Shown here in pieces: positions 26,101-37,710 of a DNA stretch of 64,000 nt. Where the stretch lies: positions 6,717,724-6,781,723 of the forward strand of contig JASEVX010000005.1 in assembly GCA_031761405.1 (NCBI GenBank), in the 5' to 3' direction. Within the stretch, counting starts at the first letter, position 1. Each line of letters begins with the position of its first letter. The translations under genes and the position numbers were made by a program. Below the pieces are notes generated by a model, which was not told the origin of the DNA, did not search any database, and saw only the letters and a program-made list of their open reading frames with translations. This DNA is from Serripes groenlandicus. Lineage: Eukaryota; Mollusca; Bivalvia; Cardiida; Cardiidae.

Positions 26101-26210
26101 CACAATATGTACATGTTTGTTATTTAATATTGTTAAGTTTTAGTGAGATGACTGAACGTCACATGTATTTTGAACGTTAAATCTGATTAATTTACATAAT
26201 AAAATTTACT
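23176..26210 (+). repeat. Tandem segmental duplication, unit C (truncated)
   Basis: Collinear with units A and B, more diverged, and ends just past the HES 3' AATAAA. Insertions relative to A include about 24260-24375 and about 24873-25278. It contains the HES pseudogene. Confidence 0.8.
25789..26073 (+). pseudogene. HES copy C, internally deleted pseudogene
   Basis: The exon 1 homologue begins MVGINKL and then hits TAA at codon 8. Soon after the exon 1 donor the sequence jumps, near 25878, from early intron 1 into late exon 3 (GAGASTS...). Intron 1, exon 2 (basic region and helix 1), intron 2 and the Orange domain are therefore missing, about 1.5 kb relative to copy A. A 4 bp insertion (extra ATCA) at about 26046 throws the WRPW-encoding bases out of frame. 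The CACGTG box (25644-25649) and AATAAA (26198-26203) survive. It cannot make a HES protein. Confidence 0.88.
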
Positions 26211-26545
26211 ATTTTCTGATATACTTTTTCGGCCAGTGTAGGTCCAGATAAGATCAAACCACCTACACACTGATTAGTATTATACCCTTTACTAAATTAT
26301 TATTTAATTGATCGGATGACGAACTGCGCGATTTCTGACAAGAATGTGCGTATGCGCAGGCTGATCTGGATTTACACTGATCGATATGTCCCGCGTAGAA
26401 GCACATATACAAATTACCCTATTACATATGCATGCGTATAAGCTCATATGCAAATCACCCTGTTACATATGCACGCAGTGACCGTTAAATCCTCAACAGA
26501 ATAACATGTACAACGCCAGATAAAGAAATTGCTAAATATACAAGT
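26211..26545. other. Intergenic interval between HES pseudogene and CRYL1
   Basis: No gene seen. Holds a fragment of the GGCTGATCTGGAT repeat near 26350. Confidence 0.5.
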
Positions 26546-26760
26546 TTATTGTTGATCGAGCTTTTGAATCATTTGAGCTAGGCCCGCTAAACGCTTGTCT
26601 CTCCAGGCTCGCCTTTCTCCCAGTTCAGCAAGAGGTATTTTCTGAACCATTTGTTCCTGTATCGTTTGAAGAACTGGTCCAGCGAATGGTTCAGGTTCTC
26701 GAAACGTCGCCATCACACCATCGATCATGTTGGCATAGCGGTCTGCATAACTGTACATAC
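26546..26760 (-). CDS. CRYL1: CRYL1 exon 6 (C-terminal) and stop
   Basis: Completes Gly, then MYSYADRYANMIDGV... to MIQKLDQQ and TAA. The stop codon lies inside an AATAAA hexamer (26545-26550, minus strand). Confidence 0.93.
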
Positions 26761-29700
26761 CTATAATTTAAAAAGATATATCAGCATTGTCTATGAACAC
26801 ATAAATTGTTATAACATTATTTATTCTCTATTTCGAGAAATTGTCATGAGAAATTCGTTTGACCAAATCTTCTTTAAGTCAATATGTTCCTACTCTCGTT
26901 TTAACTAGATATGATGCAACAAGAAACAACAAAACATTACCATTATAATTTAAATAGTTATACTAAAAGGACCCATATAGACGTTATTATCTGTGTCGAA
27001 GTCAAACGGTTCTAACTTATTCTAAATCGCAAATATTTAAACCACCATCCTTATGGTAAGTGAGACAAAAGCAACAAAAGCCAAAGCTACCAACTTACCG
27101 TCAGCATTAAGGTATGCCGTTTCTATAGGTCCCATGAACGCATATCTTCGCCCTAGTCCCGCACTCATAACTTTATCTAATCCATCCACATCTATGATGT
27201 CATCCTGTATGTGAAAAGGCATGCATTAAAATATACAAATTTATACCATGCATTCTTAATAGCATAGAACACGTAGTTGTGTCAAGCAAAATGGAAAAAA
27301 CCCGACCATCAAGACTTGGCGCCGAGTAGCGCGTCCGTTAAAATTGCACCGCTACACAGTCGGACCAGTCTTAATTAATTCAAACATCCTGAGAGTTTGA
27401 GTGGCAATCAAAATAGCATGAGGTTCTGAATCGGAAGTTTTGCAATTAATGACAATGAAATCTACGATCAAATTGCAAACATTATGTCGATACTTTGTCA
27501 TAACCGCCCCACACCCCAAAAAATATGTTAAACATGAAACATGTCACAATACAGCTACGATATATAGACTATTTTAATGCAAGTCATATTCCTAATCCAA
27601 TCCGATTTATAGCGAGATTTTTTCTAGACGGTCATTCAGGTCAACTTCTACCAAACTTTGCAATATTGTGGTGTTTGTTTATCGGTTTACGTCTCTGTTT
27701 ACGATATATAATGTCTCAACTCAGGGCGGCAAGTGTTAGAACTAAGAGTGAACACATTAACAATGCCCAATCAACTGGCTAGTTTTTACTCCGTTTTGAG
27801 ATTCAAAACGTATTTTGCAATGACAATTTAATTTTGCGATCCATCCATTGCCAGCACCAGGTGCTGTCACTACCTATTCATTTAGTATAGTCGGATTGGT
27901 TTTGGCAAAAAAATATAAAGAACCTAGATATTTACTTTTGATGTATAATAATGTCTTTCATAACGTGGGTTTCATGCAAAGCGGTTGTAAGAACAATGTG
28001 CTAAAAAAGATGTAGTAACAACCGGTCTGTATGAATACATCGGTAACATATTCAATATTGGTATATTGACCACAACGAAAGCTACATGGCCTGACTGATG
28101 ACAGGACTTACCTTTATAAGTCTCCAGCACTCTTTCATGATGGAATACTGAATTCTATTGAGGACGAATCCGTCGATTTCTTTCTTCAGTATCACTGGTA
28201 CCTGGCCTATCTTCTCCATGATTGCTTTGGTTTTTGGTAGAACATCCGTGTCGGCCCATGGACTGGGAACCAGTTCTACAAGTGGCGCGTAAAATGGTGG
28301 GTTTGTCTGTAATTATCAAAGAAGAACACATTGCGGCAAGTTTAAACATGGATGTAATATTAAGATCCTTATGAAAAACGCGTGAAAGTGAATTTGTGCA
28401 CGGTAAATACTTATTAAATATGAAAACATACTGCTACGTTCGGCAAGAAGCAGCAATCCGACTATGCGTTGTACGGAACGGTTAGGGTTTCCGCTTCTAG
28501 AGCGAGAGACAATTGCTCGATATTCTCAGTCGGGGATTTCCAGATGCTTTTGAAGTAGTATATAACCTTGCACATAAGCTTATTGGATTTGCATTACGAA
28601 GTATGTACTTGTGTCAGGATAAACAGAACGATGGTATTGGTAACTTTATCAGGAAACGCAATCATATCAGAGAAATACAGTTCGTAACGGCGTAAAAACG
28701 TTCAAAAACATTCGCAGAAAGTAATTGGTCCACATCAAACGAAAATCAACCTTCAGGACTTGTCGAATGGCGACGATTCATATCAGCCTGCGTCTCCAAA
28801 GAGTCTGATCAGGATCTTCCCTGTTCGCCATGTAATCGTACAAGACAATGGCGCCTTCGTGCTGTCTATGGCCAAAGTACCGACTATAAACATGTTAGTA
28901 TGTGGTGAAAAATGTGTAAATCCGACACTACTTACATATGTTGTCCAGATCATTTAACACGGCAGGGCGGCGCTTAATACGGACAATTGAAATAATCGCT
29001 CGGGAGATAAATCCTGCGTTTTCAGTATTCATTCATTCAACATGCACGAATAATCCTTCAATCCCAAAATTCTAATTGAATTTGAGCCCTACTGTAAATA
29101 ATAATGTGTAACATTATCAACAGTCAGAAGTCCAACAATTTGGACTTAAATCCGAACACGTTTTGGATAAACAGCGTACGATCGAGATTTTGAGTACATG
29201 TATTGTGAAGTCATTTAGCCGTTTGACCAATATGATAAATACAAGAGTCTGCTTTAACACTGTTGAGGTGGAAGTATACTTTCCATAAAATGTTGAAAAC
29301 ACAATGGGGATGAGACAAAATGACCTATTCATCAGTATCCGCTTTAACTCGTCTGTTCCATGGACGTTTATATCAGACAAAATGCTGTGTCATTTTCATT
29401 AGAGGACTTCCTTATCTTTCCTAGCAATTTATCATTGTCACAATGTTTTCAAGAGTCATCTGATGCATGAGTGGCAGACGTCGACTGTTTCAGACAACGG
29501 GTCATGTGAGTCAACACAGTGGACAGCGGAATTTAATTTAAAGTACAAGTGTACTTACTGGATGTGACACGACGAATCGATTCCTGTGTTTCATGTTCAC
29601 GGATAGTTTAGATGGCAACAATGCACTAGTGGACGAGGAGAGAATACACGTGTCCGACATTAGTCCGTCTATTTGCTGGTAAACCTTGTGCTTCAACTCT

Positions 29701-32228
29701 ATCCTTTCTGGTACACTCTCCTGGAAAAAAACCCGTTATAGTTCTATGACGAATCGCATGTTGTGGGCTTTCCGACTATAGCATCATTTAACGTTATATT
29801 AAAACTAGTTGGTCTAAAGCATCATTTAATTTTATATTACGGTAAAACTAAAGCAACATACTTATACATGTTTGTAAACAGTTGCATCAATGACGATATT
29901 TCATGAAAACTGACAGTGAATACTTCAGTGTGCCTGTGCGCACACACATTCTCATCAGAGTCTTCACTGATCGCACTGATCGCACGGATAAGATTATCCC
30001 AAATCGCTGTACGCGGCACAGGATGCAGAAAATATCAGCGTTCATATGCAATTTATTGATACATTCTTAAATAATCTAGAAATGGTGGAAATTTGAAATA
30101 AGAAGAAGGTACATTTATCAAGGATCTATGTCATCCACTGTAATGTTGGAAGTATTGCATTTTCAAAATGAAGTTTAAATTAAAATTGCAACTACCAATG
30201 GTTATCAATCATATCATGTGAAAGTATACAGATTTCTGTTATAACTTATAGTTTTCAACAACTTTTCAGTCATATCACGGCGGCCAGTTCAACTACCCAT
30301 GTGTTTCCTGTTTTATTTTTTCACCAGTATTCCACAAAACTGTTTTTCCAGGCAACTGGCTGTTTTTTCACATGAACTGTTAGCCCATTGGTCGAAGATG
30401 AATGATGCCTGTCTCATTGTCAAAGATCGGAAAGAAAGTTGGCCGAGTTGAAGTTCGAAATCACAACCCCTGAATTGACAGCCCACATCGCTACCTACAT
30501 AGCTACCGGGGCTCGACATTAAGTCAATACGGTTCAATCAGTATATACAAACCGAAAAACCATGTGCATACAACACAATTGTTTTAACAAAACCAAATAG
30601 CGGACTTAGTGCCAAAGGGAGACAACCATATCTATTTCCTAAATCATCTAATTGAAATAAGTGATAAATTGATTGATTGTTTTGTGTTTTACCCCGCTTT
30701 CAACAATTATTCAGTTTATCACGACGTTTCATGGGTAAGTTACCAGTACTACTTGTTCATTTATCCTGATACCATCCAGTCAGTCGTAAAGCTAACCCCG
30801 CAACCCTGAGCGTCAGGGAGGGCAGCCATTTCTACCATTTTTAAAGTTTTTGGTATGACCCGGCCAGGCATCGAACCCACGACATCCAGCACCCGAGGCT
30901 TCCGCTCTACCACTACACCCCCGAGGCGTTAATAAGTGATCAGATCAAATAAATGTACCTGTATGAATACCGCATCTTTAATACAGTCCTCAAGGACGCT
31001 TGTAGTTTTAATCTTCCGGTATTGTTGGTCAGCTGTCAATGTGCCACGTAATAAACCTTGTTGAGCAAGCGACTCCAGCTGATTCTTAATTTCTTCTCGA
31101 GCGCCCTCTAGTTGTTTGTCATCTATGTCGTAAACAGTGACGTTATAATCGGCAGCTGCAAACAGCATCGACCAACTTCGGCCAATAAGACCACTGAAAT
31201 GGTAATATATGATCGTTTATCTCATACAGACGATTTCTGAGTCTTGCAACTGACTAAATATTTAATTATAATATTTGAATCTTGAATAAAAATATAATTT
31301 TTTTTATAAAAACGCTGTTGGAAAAGGTGAAACTGTCAAACAAGATCAATTAGCCACGTTCCTACAATGTTTTTCCTGAATGTAAAATAACTGCACAGTT
31401 ATTTTACATGTCTTACCTTTCCTTCAGAACTCATATTTACAAGTTCCTTAAAACCTTATCCATTCATAATAGGATGATCAGAAGTTGCTGACCATTGATG
31501 TTTAGCCATTTCGTATTGTATTGGAGAACATTTCAAATACTTGATAACGTGCTCACGCACCTAAATCTGATGATGTTTTATTACATTTTTCATTTATCTA
31601 TTTAACCCCTACCTCGCTGCATAAGGCTCACCTTTTCCATCCCAGCCGACACAATGCTACAGTAGCATTTGTATTTGAGCCGTCCCGCGAGAAAACCAAC
31701 AGTGTGGACTTTGCGTAAAATATTGAACCGGATCAGCCTAAACATGACACGCAGGCTAATCCGGATGGACACTTTTCGTCTCCTTTAGATTTTCTGTTTC
31801 AGGAAACATTACTCTATCCCCCTGAGACGGAATGTGTCGGCCTGGATCAGTCTGCACAGGCTGATTTGGGTCGATACATTACGCAGAGTCCATTATGTTG
31901 GATTTCTCGACAGCTTATTTTGACTTTCAACTAGAAGGCTACTTAATGGTTCGTTGACTCGATAACGAATGATTGAGAACCTGATGGGAAGATCTATATG
32001 GTAGCTTATCACACTTGTCTGAAGGCTTATTTATCTGCGTCACAATTAAAGCATTATATATGTATTACATCTCCTTGCGACGAGTTCCCTATGAAAAGAC
32101 AAATTTCCAGTGATTATTGTATGTATTGTCGCCCTGATATAGCTGCAATATTGCTAAAAACGGCTTAAAACTACTATAAAACAAAAAGATTACCTCCCAA
32201 TAACGGCTATTTTCTCCTGAGTTGTCAT
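26546..32228 (-). CDS. CRYL1: Lambda-crystallin homologue / L-gulonate 3-dehydrogenase, complete, 6 exons, 315 aa
   Basis: Cytosolic NAD-dependent dehydrogenase of the 3-hydroxyacyl-CoA dehydrogenase superfamily; CRYL1 oxidises L-gulonate to 3-dehydro-L-gulonate in the uronate cycle. Coding exons in gene order: 32194-32228, 30959-31193, 29559-29720, 28112-28306, 27099-27204, 26546-26760, all with GT-AG borders and matching phases. The exon 1-2 junction builds the Rossmann signature IAVIGSGLIGRSW (GxGxxG, about residues 7-19), followed by beta-strand VTVYDID ending in the acidic residue expected for NAD. Exon 3 has ILSSSTSALLPSKL, exon 4 HPxNPPFYAPLVELVPSP and GFVLNRIQYSIMKECWRL, exon 5 GLGRRYAFMGPIETAYLNADG and exon 6 the C-terminal helices. 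Length is close to the human protein (319 aa). No break or missing motif seen. Confidence 0.95.
27099..27204 (-). CDS. CRYL1: CRYL1 exon 5
   Basis: DDIIDVDGLDKVMSAGLG...YLNADG; acceptor ATACAG, donor GTAAGT. Ends one base into the Gly codon. Confidence 0.93.
28112..28306 (-). CDS. CRYL1: CRYL1 exon 4
   Basis: 65 codons, TNPPFYAPLVELVPSPW...MKECWRLIK; acceptor ATTACAG, donor GTAAGT. Covers the end of the N-terminal domain and the GFVLNR helix. Confidence 0.94.
29559..29720 (-). CDS. CRYL1: CRYL1 exon 3
   Basis: 54 codons, ESVPERIELK...FVVSHP; acceptor TTCCAG, donor GTAAGT. Contains the SSSTS substrate/cofactor loop of the 3HCDH fold. Confidence 0.94.
30240..30420 (-). repeat. SINE copy (second family) in CRYL1 intron 2
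   Basis: TTTTTCAGTCATATCACGGC, GCAACTGGCTG and TTAGCCCATTGGTCGAAGA blocks shared with 49499-49690. Confidence 0.65.
30670..30928 (-). repeat. tRNA-derived SINE in CRYL1 intron 2
   Basis: Read on the minus strand, it starts with a tRNA-like head: box A-type GTAGTGGTAGAGCGG, then box B-type GGTTCGATGCC. A body follows with GGTCATACC, GGCTGCCCTCC, CAGGGTTG and GGTAACTTACCC, ending in AATCAATC. Its 5' end lies about 30 bp from the exon 2 donor. Confidence 0.78.
30959..31193 (-). CDS. CRYL1: CRYL1 exon 2 (Rossmann NAD-binding domain)
   Basis: Acceptor TTTCAG, donor GTACAT. Starts with the split Ser codon and GLIGRSWSMLF, ends DCIKDAVFIQ. Confidence 0.94.
31712..31898. mobile_element. Small element with imperfect inverted ends in CRYL1 intron 1
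   Basis: Left end GCGTAAAATATTGAACCGGATCAGCC pairs imperfectly with the right end, which contains GGCTGATTTGGGTCGATACATTACGC. Related fragments (GGCTGATCTGGAT) occur at 26350-26380 and 46190-46225. Looks like a MITE. Confidence 0.5.
32194..32228 (-). CDS. CRYL1: CRYL1 exon 1
   Basis: MTTQEKIAVIG plus two bases (AG) of a split Ser codon; donor GTAATC. The start ATG gives the usual short lead into the first beta-strand. Confidence 0.88.
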
Positions 32229-32362
32229 GTCCGCCTGTAGTAGACTAACTGACGTGTCCTATCTATCTGTCCTCAGAGTTGTTTATCTTTAAACTAAGAA
32301 ATTAAAATATTCATGATAACGAACCGTACCACGCCATTTTGACCCTTATTTTGGGAGTTTCC

Positions 32363-32590
32363 TTTTACCTTAAAATCATTTCTCGTATACGACACATCTG
32401 CAACAGATGACTTTGAAAACATTCAGGAGCAGTAACGATCAAGACTTTAAATGAAAGAATGCATATTAAACAGAGTTGAAAACATTGTGGCAAAAGTAGT
32501 AATTGCTCATTATAAGCAATTATTCCTTTTGCCACGATGTTTTCAAAAGTCCTCTGCTGAAGATACGTCTGCATAAGGGAAATATTAACC
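32363..32590 (-). mobile_element. TTAA-MITE, degenerate
   Basis: ATCTGCAACAGATGACTTTG at one end, central GTAATTGCTCATTATAAGCA hairpin, AGTCCTCTGCTGAAGA at the other end. Confidence 0.6.
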
Positions 32591-32899
32591 GTTGACGTTA
32601 TATGTTATTTTAGACAGATTTTTGTTGGCAACATTCGAGGAAGGAAATTGTAATGTCTTATGATCCAGAATATTATTTTCAAGTTGTAGAAATGGTCCAT
32701 TTTCATACTGTTATGCTTCTTCCAGTTAATACCCAAGATACTTTAAAAGGCATTGGTATAAAGGGGGAATCAATGACGGATTTGCTTTGCAACGGGCCTT
32801 CAGAAAATTGGACTATATGGTGAATGTCATCGAAGTCGACCAATGTAACTCTACACATCCAGGTCACCTAACTTCCTTGGGCAGTTATTTCTTAACTCC

Positions 32900-33525
32900 T
32901 CCCCTGACCGCCATATCGTCTGGGAGATTACGGTGAAAAGTTGTTATAAACAAAGGGGATATGAAGGCCCTGGATCGTTTTTGACCATTAAAGATGGCTT
33001 GAAAGAATCATTAAGGTCACTCAAGAAACATTTCTACAAAATTGTTTGGAACTCGGCGAGACTTTTTCGAAGAAGATTTTTTATAGTTTTCACTATAACA
33101 ATATAATGCAAAATAACCCCGCCCATGTTTCTCGACAATCAACATATTTTGAAGGGATCTAAAAGAGGGTCACCAAAGGATCATTTCTATAAAATTATTT
33201 GGAAATCGGCCACATACTTTTGAAGATGAAGATTATTTTCGCTATCGCCATATATTGCAAAATAACTCCGCCTCCTGGTGGCCATTTCGACCAATCAACA
33301 TGGCTTGAAGGAATCTGATAGAGGGTCACCCAAGGAACATTTCTACAAACTTAATGTGTTTGTGAGGACATTGAGGATGCTTTCTGTAAAGTTTCATCCC
33401 GATTGACACACAGGTTACATTGGAGAAAATGTTCACGCACACCGGACAAAAGGGGATCAAAATAACTCACATTGAGCTAACCCTAACATCGTCACTTCAC
33501 GATCAGGTGAGCTATAAAGGCAAAG
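32900..33525 (+). repeat. Dispersed repeat with CCATGTTT-TCGAC units
   Basis: Three diverged units of the family also seen at 14170-14470, 18853-19480 and 23020-23300. Each has a CAATCAACAT core, GGGTCACC-AAGGA and ACATTTCTAC. Ends with the TCAGGTGAGCTATAAAGG-type terminus. Confidence 0.65.
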
Positions 33526-33814
33526 CAATCATTTAGGGCAACCTCAGTTCTCTTTAATAGGTAACCCTAATCATTGTACAACACCACATTCGGCACAAGC
33601 GGGCAACTATAGCTTAAAGGTGCCCGCTACTGCCGAATGCGGGAATCAGCATGTTATGGCTTAAGAAACACTCTTTGATTCGAAAAACATGAAACCCGCT
33701 TGTAAATATATGATATAAATATATGATAACAATAGTTTTTAGTTAAATACGTAAAACGAAAATTAAAATACCTTTTCCCAATGTGTTGACCTCGACCTCC
33801 CAAAATTATTGTAA

Positions 33815-34235
33815 ACATTTGTCTGCGCATGCGCGTCCTCCCACCCCCCTTAATATATTCTTAAAATCGCAACATTTAGCACAATAACGGGGTCTAGGTA
33901 TAGGTATAAATATCACTTCTACAGCCTTGCTGTGAAAGCCGGCTTTTATAGCTACGTTGGTAGAGTGGTTGACCATTGTGTAAAGTTAAGCAACGTTCAT
34001 CGCGGTTAGTGCCTGAATGGGTGACACGCGATGGCTTTACACGTTACAAATGGCGGCGGCGGTGGGTATGGTTTTAATTTACATTTTATTAATAGACTGG
34101 TTCACTAATCTTAATATTCTTTTGCAAACTCGAACGAGAACCAGTCTAGTGACGAACTGCTACGGAAATATTCGAGAGTTGACGGTAAAATACGGCGCAT
34201 GCGCGATCAAGACGATTAACACGGCGCATGCGCAA
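33815..34235. promoter_or_regulatory. Candidate CpG-rich promoter patch with NRF1-like and YY1-like motifs
   Basis: Three GCGCATGCGC palindromes (near 33824, 34196 and 34221), the core NRF1 site, and CAAATGGCGGCGGCGG at about 34047, which fits the YY1 AANATGGCGGC consensus. The patch is GC-rich against AT-rich surroundings. It lies 1.6-2 kb upstream of the CRYL1 start codon and could be an upstream promoter of CRYL1 or of an unidentified plus-strand transcript. The 95-codon plus-strand frame at 34017-34304 is unrecognised. Confidence 0.3.
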
Positions 34236-34746
34236 GCCCATTGCACCAGTGATATTTTTTTCACAACCATTATATGCACTGGTGCTGATGCACCCGCGCA
34301 ATAATACTCCGACAGATGACAGAGAAGTGATCCCTATGTGTTTTCCTGCCAATTCAAATTACATAAATAATGAAAGAATGTTTTGTCCGAGTTCATATTA
34401 AAAAAACAATTACAATACATTTCTGCACTTTTTAATCAATTTATCTCTTTTAAATCTCTTAAACAAATATAACAATGCAACAACAAAAAATAGAGCTATG
34501 CCATACATAATTTTGTTGGCTGTGTGAGTGAATTTAACTTGGTGTTATTTTTTCATAATAGAGGGCAACACTCATTTTGACAAATAGAGGAAGCACACAT
34601 CACCTCTGTCCTTATGCATTTGCGACTGTTAACATTTAATATTCTTTGCACGTTTAGGACAGGTATTGTAATATTATACCACATTAGTTTCTGTATAATT
34701 TACTACAAGTCACCAATTCCATGTTTTATGACCTAGAGGTCCATCC

Positions 34747-34974
34747 TTAACCATTTCCCAAATATGACAAATCTGCAGCAGACGACTTTGAAATGTCTAG
34801 GCAAAAGCACAGAAAATCCCTTTAAATGAAAGGCCAATAATTGAATCGAGTTAAAAATATGGTGACAAAAGGAGAAATTGCTCGTTTTGAGAAATTTCTT
34901 CTTTTGTCCCGATGTTTTCAAAAAGCCGTCTGCTGCAGAGGCGTCAGAAAGCGTCTATATGAGAGAAAGGGTGA
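34747..34974 (-). mobile_element. TTAA-MITE copy, followed by a partial copy to 35139
   Basis: TTAACCATTTCCCAAATATG to GTCTATATGAGAGAAAGGGT; internal GAGAAATTGCTCGTTTTGAG. A second degenerate partial element (GCAGCAGACGACTTTTGAAA ... AAGTCGTCTGATGCAG) follows directly. Confidence 0.75.
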
Positions 34975-35203
34975 AACGTGCAGAGGCATTTAGAAACGTT
35001 CGCAGCAGACGACTTTTGAAAACAATGTCGGAATAGGAGAATTCACCCCTTTTTTCATTGATCTTTCCTACTCTAGAAATCACCCTCGATGTTTTCCAAG
35101 TCGTCTGATGCAGATTGTTTCAATGTGTGAATGGGTTAACTCACCGTGTCCTGCTGAATGATTGAAACTGAATTAACTTGAAGCATGACAAGTTCATGTA
35201 TAA

Positions 35204-35411
35204 TAACCCTTTCCCACATACAGTAAATCTGCAGCAGACGAGTTTGAAAAAAATCTAGCTAAAAGTATGGTAAATCTCTATAAATGAAAGCAAAATTACT
35301 GAAATAAGACGAAAATATCGTTTTGAGCAATTTCTACTTTTGTCACAATGTTTTCAAAAGGCGTCTACTGCAAAGGCTTCATAAATCGTCTATATGAGGC
35401 AAAGGGCTAAA
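35204..35411 (-). mobile_element. TTAA-MITE copy
   Basis: AATAACCCTTTCCCACATAC to GAGGCAAAGGGCTAA. Confidence 0.72.
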
Positions 35412-35599
35412 AGGGTATTATTTACCTTTAACATATGCATGAGTAGCAAACAATGAAGACCAAGACTAAATGGCAGGAATGCCCTGGCCATTCTTGGTCA
35501 TCCGGGTTCGCAAATCATAAGTGTAACACAATTTCGCTAAAAACTGTGTGTTGGAGGGTGCTCTTACCCTGCGTTGTGTGGGAACTAAACCTATAAAGG

Positions 35600-36430
35600 T
35601 GCAAGTGACTATTTGGCCATTTGATACTATAGTCAACAGTTGTTACCGAGATAGTGTCTTGATAGTATAGAACTATAAGTCAAGTTGGATAAGTCTTGTT
35701 TGAATATCATCTGCAGTTTGTGAGAAAATGCCTTGCATGCAAAACTTGAACCCAAATTTCTAACTTCAACAATTTATAATAAATTCAGTCAAGAGTTACC
35801 TAACCTGATTTGTTGATACCTTTAAAGACTATATTAAAGTTTTAAATCAATCCCTGAATGGTTACTGAGATATGTGCATGATAGTACCGTGCATGCAAAA
35901 CTTTAACCAAATTTTCAAAGCCAAATAAGGGTCATAATTTGTACTAAATTCATACAAGAGTTATCCAACTTGACTGTTTGACATACCAGAAGACATGAAT
36001 GAAGTTTCAAGTCAATATCATTAATGGTTACTGAGATATATCCATGAAAGTATAACTTGTATGAAAACTTTAACCAGAATTTCTAAATAAAAAAAGGGCG
36101 ATAATTTGCATTATATACTTGAAAGAGTTAACAAACTTGATTGTTTATATAGGTGTGATGGTTTGGAAGGGTTGTATAAAGTGTCAATGCATTGCATCAA
36201 GTAGTTACTAGGATATGGACGCTTAATGTCGTTGCACGCAAAACTTTAACCAGAATGTCTAAGTCAAAAAAGGGCTATAGCTTGAAGTAAATGCAGGATA
36301 GAGTTATCTTACTTAATAATCTACATATGTGTGATGGCTTGGAAGGGTTGTATAAAGTTTCAATGCAATGCATCCAGTAAATACAGAGATATGGACTATT
36401 AATGTAGTTGCATGCAAAACTTAAACCAAA
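35600..36430 (+). repeat. Diverged tandem repeats of about 165 bp (GCATGCAAAACTTTAACCA family)
   Basis: Five or so degenerate units with TTAACCA-AATTTCTAAGTC, AAAAGGGC-ATAATTTG and GTTACTGAGATAT. A further block lies at 37715-38010. No gene seen. Confidence 0.65.
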
Positions 36431-36439
36431 ATTTCTCTT

Positions 36440-37710
36440 AAGTAAAACAAGAGGGCCATGATGGCCCTATATCGCTCACATGATTAAGAACTTCAATAGT
36501 TTTCAAAGTTTTATTCTCTATACATATAAGGAAAACAAGCAACCCTCCCTGGTGGCCATGTTTTTCAACGGATCGGGTTTATTTGAACATCCTTGGTAGA
36601 AAGTCACCCAAGGAACATTTGTGCCAAATAATTTTTAAATCAGGCAGGTGCTTTTGGACAAGAAGATTTTTAAAGATATTACAATGCACATATTAGGAAA
36701 ACAAGCCCCGCCCCTGGCGGCCAAGTTTTTCAATGGATCGGATTAATTTGAACAATCTTGGTAGAAGGTCCCCTAAGGAACATTTGTGCAAAATTATCTT
36801 TAAATCGGGCCAATACTTTTGGACAAGAAGATTTTTAAAGATTTTACAATGCACATATAAGGACAAGCTCCGACCCCTGGCGGCCATGTTTTTCAACGGA
36901 TCGGAAATATTTGAACAGTCTTTGTAAAGGGTGCCCCAAGGAACATTTGTGCAAAATAATTTTCAAATCGGGCCAGTACTTTTGGACAAGAAGATTTTTA
37001 AAGTTTTAACAATGCACATAAAAGGAAAACAAGCTCCGCCCCCTGGCGGCCATGTTTTTCAACGGATCGGAAATATTTGAACAGTCTTTGTAAAGGGTGC
37101 CCCAAGGAACATTTGTGCAAAATAATTTTCAAATCGGGCCAGTACTTTTGGACAAGAAGATTTTTAAAGTTTTAACAATGCACATAAAAGGAAAACAAGC
37201 TCCGCCCCCTGGCGGCCATGTTTTTCAACAGATCGGAAATATTTGAACAGTCTTTGTAAAGGGTGCCCCAAGGAACATTTGTGCAAAATAATTTTCAAAT
37301 CGGGCCAGTACTTTTGGACAAGAAGATTTTTAAAGTTTTAACAATGCACATATAAGGAAAATAAGCTCCGCCCCCTGGCGGCCATGTTTTTCAACGGATC
37401 GGAAATATTTGAACAATCTTGGTAGAGGGTACCCCAAGGAACATTTATGCAAAATAATTTTCAAATCGGGCCAGTACTTTTGGACAAGAAGATTTTTTAA
37501 GATTTGGCAATTTTCCCCTTTTCTGATACCGCAGCAACCAAAGTTCTACGTGGAATTAAATTCTGTGAAGTTATTTTGAAATCTGTCAATTGGTTTAGTA
37601 GGAGAAGTCATTTGTAGGAAATTGTTAACAGACACCGAAGACGACGACGACGCCGGACGGTGAGTGATCACAAAAGCTCACCTTACACTTCGTGCTTAGG
37701 TGAGCTAAAA
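36440..37710 (+). repeat. Composite dispersed element with internal about 165 bp tandem array
   Basis: Begins AAGAGGGCCATGATGGCCC and ends with GACGACGACGACGCCGG and TTAGGTGAGCTAAAAA, a layout I associate with very common bivalve repeats. Between lie six to seven units of about 165 bp with CCCCTGGCGGCCATGTTTTT, CCCAAGGAACATTTGTGCAA and CTTTTGGACAAGAAGA. Units between about 36960 and 37480 are nearly identical; the first two are more diverged. Confidence 0.8.

Noticed and set aside
34017..34304. 95-codon plus-strand frame over the CpG-rich patch
   Set aside because: No recognised domain; composition follows the CpG-rich sequence and inverted repeats.
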